In this document: positions 16,001-18,077 of the stretch, one piece after another
Layout of the letters: each line of letters starts with the position of its first letter
Position numbering within the stretch: position 1 is the stretch's first letter
Source of the DNA: an uncultured Alistipes sp.
Lineage (GTDB): Bacteria > Bacteroidota > Bacteroidia > Bacteroidales > Rikenellaceae
Assembly: GCA_949840605.1 (NCBI GenBank)
Contig: CATKXN010000047.1
Coordinates: 1 to 18,077, forward strand
Length of the DNA stretch: 18,077 bases
Reading direction: 5' to 3'
Notes under the pieces: model-generated
What the model was told of the DNA's origin: nothing
The model's database searches: none
What the model saw: the letters and a program-made list of their open reading frames with translations, nothing else
Translations under genes and position numbers: made by a program

Positions 16001-16448
16001 GCAGGGTTCCTTCGGACTGAACGCCCGCTGGCGTAACTTCTCGCTTTTCGCCTCGTTCCTGTACGAATTCGGCGGACAGCGCTACAACTCGACGCTGGTC
16101 AGCCAGGTCGAGAATGCGAACCTCGAACGCTACAACGTTGACAAGCGCGTATCCACGGACCGCTGGAAGAAACCCGGCGACGTCGCTCCGCTGAAAGACA
16201 TCAAAGACCGCTCGCTGGTCACCCGTCCCACGTCGCGTTTCATTCAGGACTACAACACGCTGCAGTTCAACTCGCTCTCGATCAGCTACGACTTCCCCTC
16301 GAAGCTCGTGAAGCGCTGGGGGCTCGGCATGCTGCGCCTGACGGCCAATATGGAGGACCTGGGTTATTTCAGCTCCGTGCTCCAGGAGCGGGGTCTGGAC
16401 TATCCCTATTCCCGCACGGTTAACTTTACGCTCAATCTCACTTTCTAA
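13026..16448 (+). CDS. SusC/RagA-family TonB-dependent receptor with STN domain
   Basis: Encodes 1140 residues from ATG 13026. Residues 1-35 are the signal peptide. Residues 46-117 are an STN domain (MSIALTGATLDDVLQHIKRE ... DTIIIRVRE), which signals to FecR-type anti-sigma factors. Residues 139-214 are a carboxypeptidase-regulatory-like beta domain. DDVVVTGYAQ (221-230) is the TonB box. The plug domain follows to about residue 375, with ILDGFEV and LLKDAAATVLYGSRAANGVV. The remainder is the 22-strand barrel, ending in the C-terminal Phe (NFTLNLTF) needed for outer-membrane insertion. It imports a substrate captured by SusD, using TonB energy; the substrate is unknown. A run of nine C at 13429-13437 lies in the linker after STN. 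The SusD gene starts 12 bp later. Confidence 0.97.
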   Translation: MKKLDLFAPLLRGGRRAVVLLLLAVTVFAVQSVRADGPAQPKKRMSIALTGATLDDVLQHIKRETGYLLLYNSNSIRAVKGITLHRQNAPVEEILREALHGTGLDFSISEDTIIIRVREADKAPKADAQGTAAAAPPQRVTLTGRVTNRATKAPIPGAMVHIKGTTVGTTTDPDGCYSLRFPPRPGTVVTVSFLGMESREIAYNNQTELDVQLLDKVESIDDVVVTGYAQVRKESFTGNTTRITQKEIVEVSPKRMIDAIQVFDPSFRLAENISMGSNPNALPEFYIRGQNSITTELNTSADISRQNLTNNSNLPIFILDGFEVDVEKIYDMDPMRVHSITLLKDAAATVLYGSRAANGVVVIESRAPEAGKLRVSYNLTGSVEMPDLSAYNLMNAREKLQAELDAGLYAFDAADFNENIYNKNETYYKKLNEVNRGVDTYWLSKNLRTSVNHQHSIYIDGGENDVRWGIELKYAGNKGVMRDSKRDTYGAGLFLDYRIGKFQLMNRASYDANRSTDSPYSFSQFSHMLPYNVPIDETTGNYLQNLRFGYSALNPLYEREYLNNFSRSNYRTLQDNFAINFFATPHFTAKAWITLSQRSYESRVFVDPLSASNSAFATPRELGSLTVNGSDTFSYDANLLFMYNRNFNKHFLNFSLGGNAVETSYTVDNIKYIGFSTGALHSPNDAAQVEGKPTESKNKTRLVGMFLSGNYTYDDIYLLDLSVRLDGSSEFGSDNRVAPFWAVGAGINFHNYKFLKGNKTLSRLKLRGTVGTVGKVGYAAYSARSTYTTSSSSDWYSTGAGHILYYMGNPDLGWEKTRVADVGIELGFFQDRLTFKASYYDKKTIDQITDVTIPSSSGFTSYKDNLGEVSNRGFELDLRYNFYRSKNLELTAFGKMAHNKNKIVKINDALKAYNKLVQKQYDDYDDNSSQSRYAQTYTQYVEGGSIYAIYGMESLGINPANGREVFRRPDGTITYDWNAADQVEIGNREPWAQGSFGLNARWRNFSLFASFLYEFGGQRYNSTLVSQVENANLERYNVDKRVSTDRWKKPGDVAPLKDIKDRSLVTRPTSRFIQDYNTLQFNSLSISYDFPSKLVKRWGLGMLRLTANMEDLGYFSSVLQERGLDYPYSRTVNFTLNLTF
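13429..13437 (+). repeat. Nine-base C homopolymer inside the susC-like gene
   Basis: A run of nine C residues falls in the Ala/Pro linker (AAAAPPQ, residues 132-138) between the STN and the regulatory-like domains. A change of one base would frameshift the receptor after its signalling domain. The surrounding codons are ordinary, so it may be chance in a GC-rich gene. Confidence 0.9.
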
Positions 16449-16460
16449 ATCCGTCCCTGT

Positions 16461-17969
16461 ATGAAAACATTCGCAAAAATATTCGTTTCGTGCACGCTCC
16501 TGCTTTCGTCCGCATCCTGCGGCGAGTGGCTCGACGTCATGCCCCAGGGAATGACCACCGAGGAGAACCTTTTCAGCGACTACTCGGGCTACCGTTCGGC
16601 CCTGAACGGCATCTACCAGCAGATGGCCTCCCCGTCGCTCTACGGACGCGAACTCTCCTGGGGATTCGTGAGCGCCCTGTCGCAGTATTACGATTTCGGT
16701 TCGATGGAGACCTCGCAGCTCTACGCCTACACCGAGAAGATGGACTACGCGAACAAGGAGGTGCTCGACTACCTGGAAAACATCTGGCAGACCTCCTATA
16801 ATACGATCGCCAACTGCAACGCGCTGATCAGCCATGTCGAAAAGGCCGATCCGGGGCTCTTCCCCTATGCCGAGAGCGGCGAGCGGGAGATGATCCACGG
16901 CGAGGCGCTGGCGGCCCGCGCCCTGCTGCACTTCGAGCTGCTGCGGCTCTTCGCTGCGGCACCCGTCGCGGACCCTGCCGCGAAGGCGATTCCCTATTCG
17001 ACGACCTATCCCGACAAGGTGCCGACACGCTACACGACCGAGGAGGTGCTTGCGAAGATCGTCGCCGATTGCGAGGCGGCGCTTCCGCTGCTGGCCGTCA
17101 ACGACCTGAAACTGGATGCGCTCAAAACGGCCTCCGCGCGTTTTGCGGCGAACGATTCGCGCGGCCTGTTCTTCGGTTACCGCGGCACGCGGCTCCACTA
17201 CTGGGCCGTCAAGGCGCTGCTGGCCCGCGTCTACATGTATGCCTGCGATTACGAGAAAGCCCTGGCCGCGGCCGCCGAGGTCTACGACGCCTGCAAGACC
17301 TGGTTCCCGCTGACCGACTATTCGACGGCCGGCAAGGTCTCGGGAGCCGTGAAACTGTACGACGACATCATCTTCGCCGCTTACGACCAGTACCTGAAGA
17401 AGAACTACAACGATGCGATGCTCTCGAACCAGACCGATTTCATTCTGGCGCTGCGCAACCCCAAGAAGCGTTTCACGTCCAGCGAACAGAAGTACGACGT
17501 GCGCTACAAATACTGCGTCAACCAGCCCGACGCCGAGGAGCAGGAGGACGTCTACACGTCGTGCAAGTACGTGAAGTACACCGGCACGGGCGGTTCCGAC
17601 GTCGATTACCAGTCCGGCGATACGCAGGGGGCGCTCATTCCGGTTATCCGCATGTCGGAGGTCATCCTGATCATGGCCGAATGCAAGGCCCGCGGAGCCG
17701 CCGGGGGCACGGTCGCCGACGCGGTTTCCGACCTCAGCACGCTGGTGTACAAGAAACGGGTGCGCACGGGCTCGGTCTCGGCGTCCGATTTCGATGCCTT
17801 CATGTCGAAACTCGAACTCGAAGTCTGGAAGGAGAACATCGGCGAAGGGCAGTATTTCTTCTTCCTGAAACGGCTCGGCAGCCCTACGCTCGTCAGCACC
17901 ACGCAGACGATCCAGATGGCGGACAAATACGTATTCCCCATCCCCGACAGTGAAACGACCTTAAAATAA
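16461..17969 (+). CDS. SusD/RagB-family nutrient-binding lipoprotein
   Basis: Encodes 502 residues. The lipoprotein signal ends SSAS-C with Cys20, followed by GEWLDVMPQG, the usual SusD start with its W/L-D-x-x-P motif. The N-terminal part (residues 35-330) is helical, with TPR-like segments such as GEALAARALLHFELLRLFA and LHYWAVKALLARVYMYACDY that pack against the SusC barrel. The C-terminal part has the conserved IPVIRMSEVILIMAECKAR helix and ends KYVFPIPDSE. It sits on the cell surface as a lid over SusC, captures the substrate and hands it over. The start lies 12 bp after susC and the stop is 8 bp before the next gene, so all three are one operon. Substrate specificity is not readable. 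Confidence 0.96.
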   Translation: MKTFAKIFVSCTLLLSSASCGEWLDVMPQGMTTEENLFSDYSGYRSALNGIYQQMASPSLYGRELSWGFVSALSQYYDFGSMETSQLYAYTEKMDYANKEVLDYLENIWQTSYNTIANCNALISHVEKADPGLFPYAESGEREMIHGEALAARALLHFELLRLFAAAPVADPAAKAIPYSTTYPDKVPTRYTTEEVLAKIVADCEAALPLLAVNDLKLDALKTASARFAANDSRGLFFGYRGTRLHYWAVKALLARVYMYACDYEKALAAAAEVYDACKTWFPLTDYSTAGKVSGAVKLYDDIIFAAYDQYLKKNYNDAMLSNQTDFILALRNPKKRFTSSEQKYDVRYKYCVNQPDAEEQEDVYTSCKYVKYTGTGGSDVDYQSGDTQGALIPVIRMSEVILIMAECKARGAAGGTVADAVSDLSTLVYKKRVRTGSVSASDFDAFMSKLELEVWKENIGEGQYFFFLKRLGSPTLVSTTQTIQMADKYVFPIPDSETTLK

Positions 17970-17977
17970 ATGCGATC

Positions 17978-18077
17978 ATGAAAAAACTGATATATCTGCT
18001 TGCCGCCGCGGCCCTTGGCGCCGGGGCCTGCTCCGAGGAGGGGCTTCCGACCTACGGAGGCGACCGCTACGTCTATT
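17978..18077 (+). CDS. DUF4843-like lipoprotein, N-terminal fragment
   Basis: Only the first 33 codons lie inside the window; the gene runs off the right edge. The N-terminus is a lipoprotein signal (MKKLIYLLAA, then AGA-C with Cys18). The mature start, SEEGLPTYGGDRYVY, matches the usual opening of DUF4843 proteins, which often have PTYxGDRYIYF just after the lipid anchor. Genes of this family commonly follow SusC/SusD pairs that have an STN domain, and may encode accessory surface lipoproteins of the uptake complex. With so little sequence, the family call is a strong resemblance, not proof. It begins 8 bp after the SusD stop. Confidence 0.7.
   Translation, partial: MKKLIYLLAAAALGAGACSEEGLPTYGGDRYVY

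Noticed and set aside
13041..17198. Open frame of 1385 codons on the minus strand across the SusC and SusD genes
   Set aside because: It mirrors the codon bias of the genes on the other strand, has no recognisable domain and starts inside SusD. The true genes there are unambiguous.

Overview
The window looks like a chromosomal segment of a GC-rich member of the Bacteroidales, most likely Alistipes or a close relative in the Rikenellaceae (inference). The grounds are a SusC/SusD pair behind an ECF sigma factor and a FecR-type anti-sigma factor, promoters with the Bacteroidota-type TTTG / TAnnTTTG elements, many lipoprotein signal peptides, start sites without strong Shine-Dalgarno sequences, and high GC. 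No IS element, integrase, CRISPR array or rRNA gene was seen.

Left part (1-5521, all + strand): a tightly packed cluster encoding the tail of one GYF_2-type protein, a complete GYF_2 protein, a small four-helix membrane protein, a secreted LPP20-like protein, an LPP20-like lipoprotein, a secreted transglutaminase-like protein with an intact Cys-His-Asp triad and an aromatic 11-residue repeat, and a leucine-rich-repeat lipoprotein with two EF-hand loops. Two junctions are ATGA overlaps, so at least the early genes are translationally coupled. The functions are not established. Together they look like an envelope-associated module, and this is the least characterised part of the window.

Middle part (5522-10902, all - strand): a secreted metallophosphoesterase fused to a PQQ-like beta-propeller; a tRNA-Pro(TGG) gene with a textbook Bacteroidota promoter and an intrinsic terminator; and a HAD phosphatase gene overlapping a large AsmA-like DUF748 gene. 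The HAD gene has a clear promoter of its own.

Right part (10903-18077, all + strand): an ECF sigma factor, a FecR-like anti-sigma factor, a SusC-type TonB-dependent receptor with an N-terminal STN signalling domain, a SusD-type lipoprotein, and the start of a DUF4843-like lipoprotein. This is a complete trans-envelope signalling and uptake locus. Substrate binding at SusC/SusD would be relayed through STN to FecR, releasing the sigma factor to switch on the operon. The substrate cannot be read from the window, because no glycan-degrading enzyme is present before it ends.
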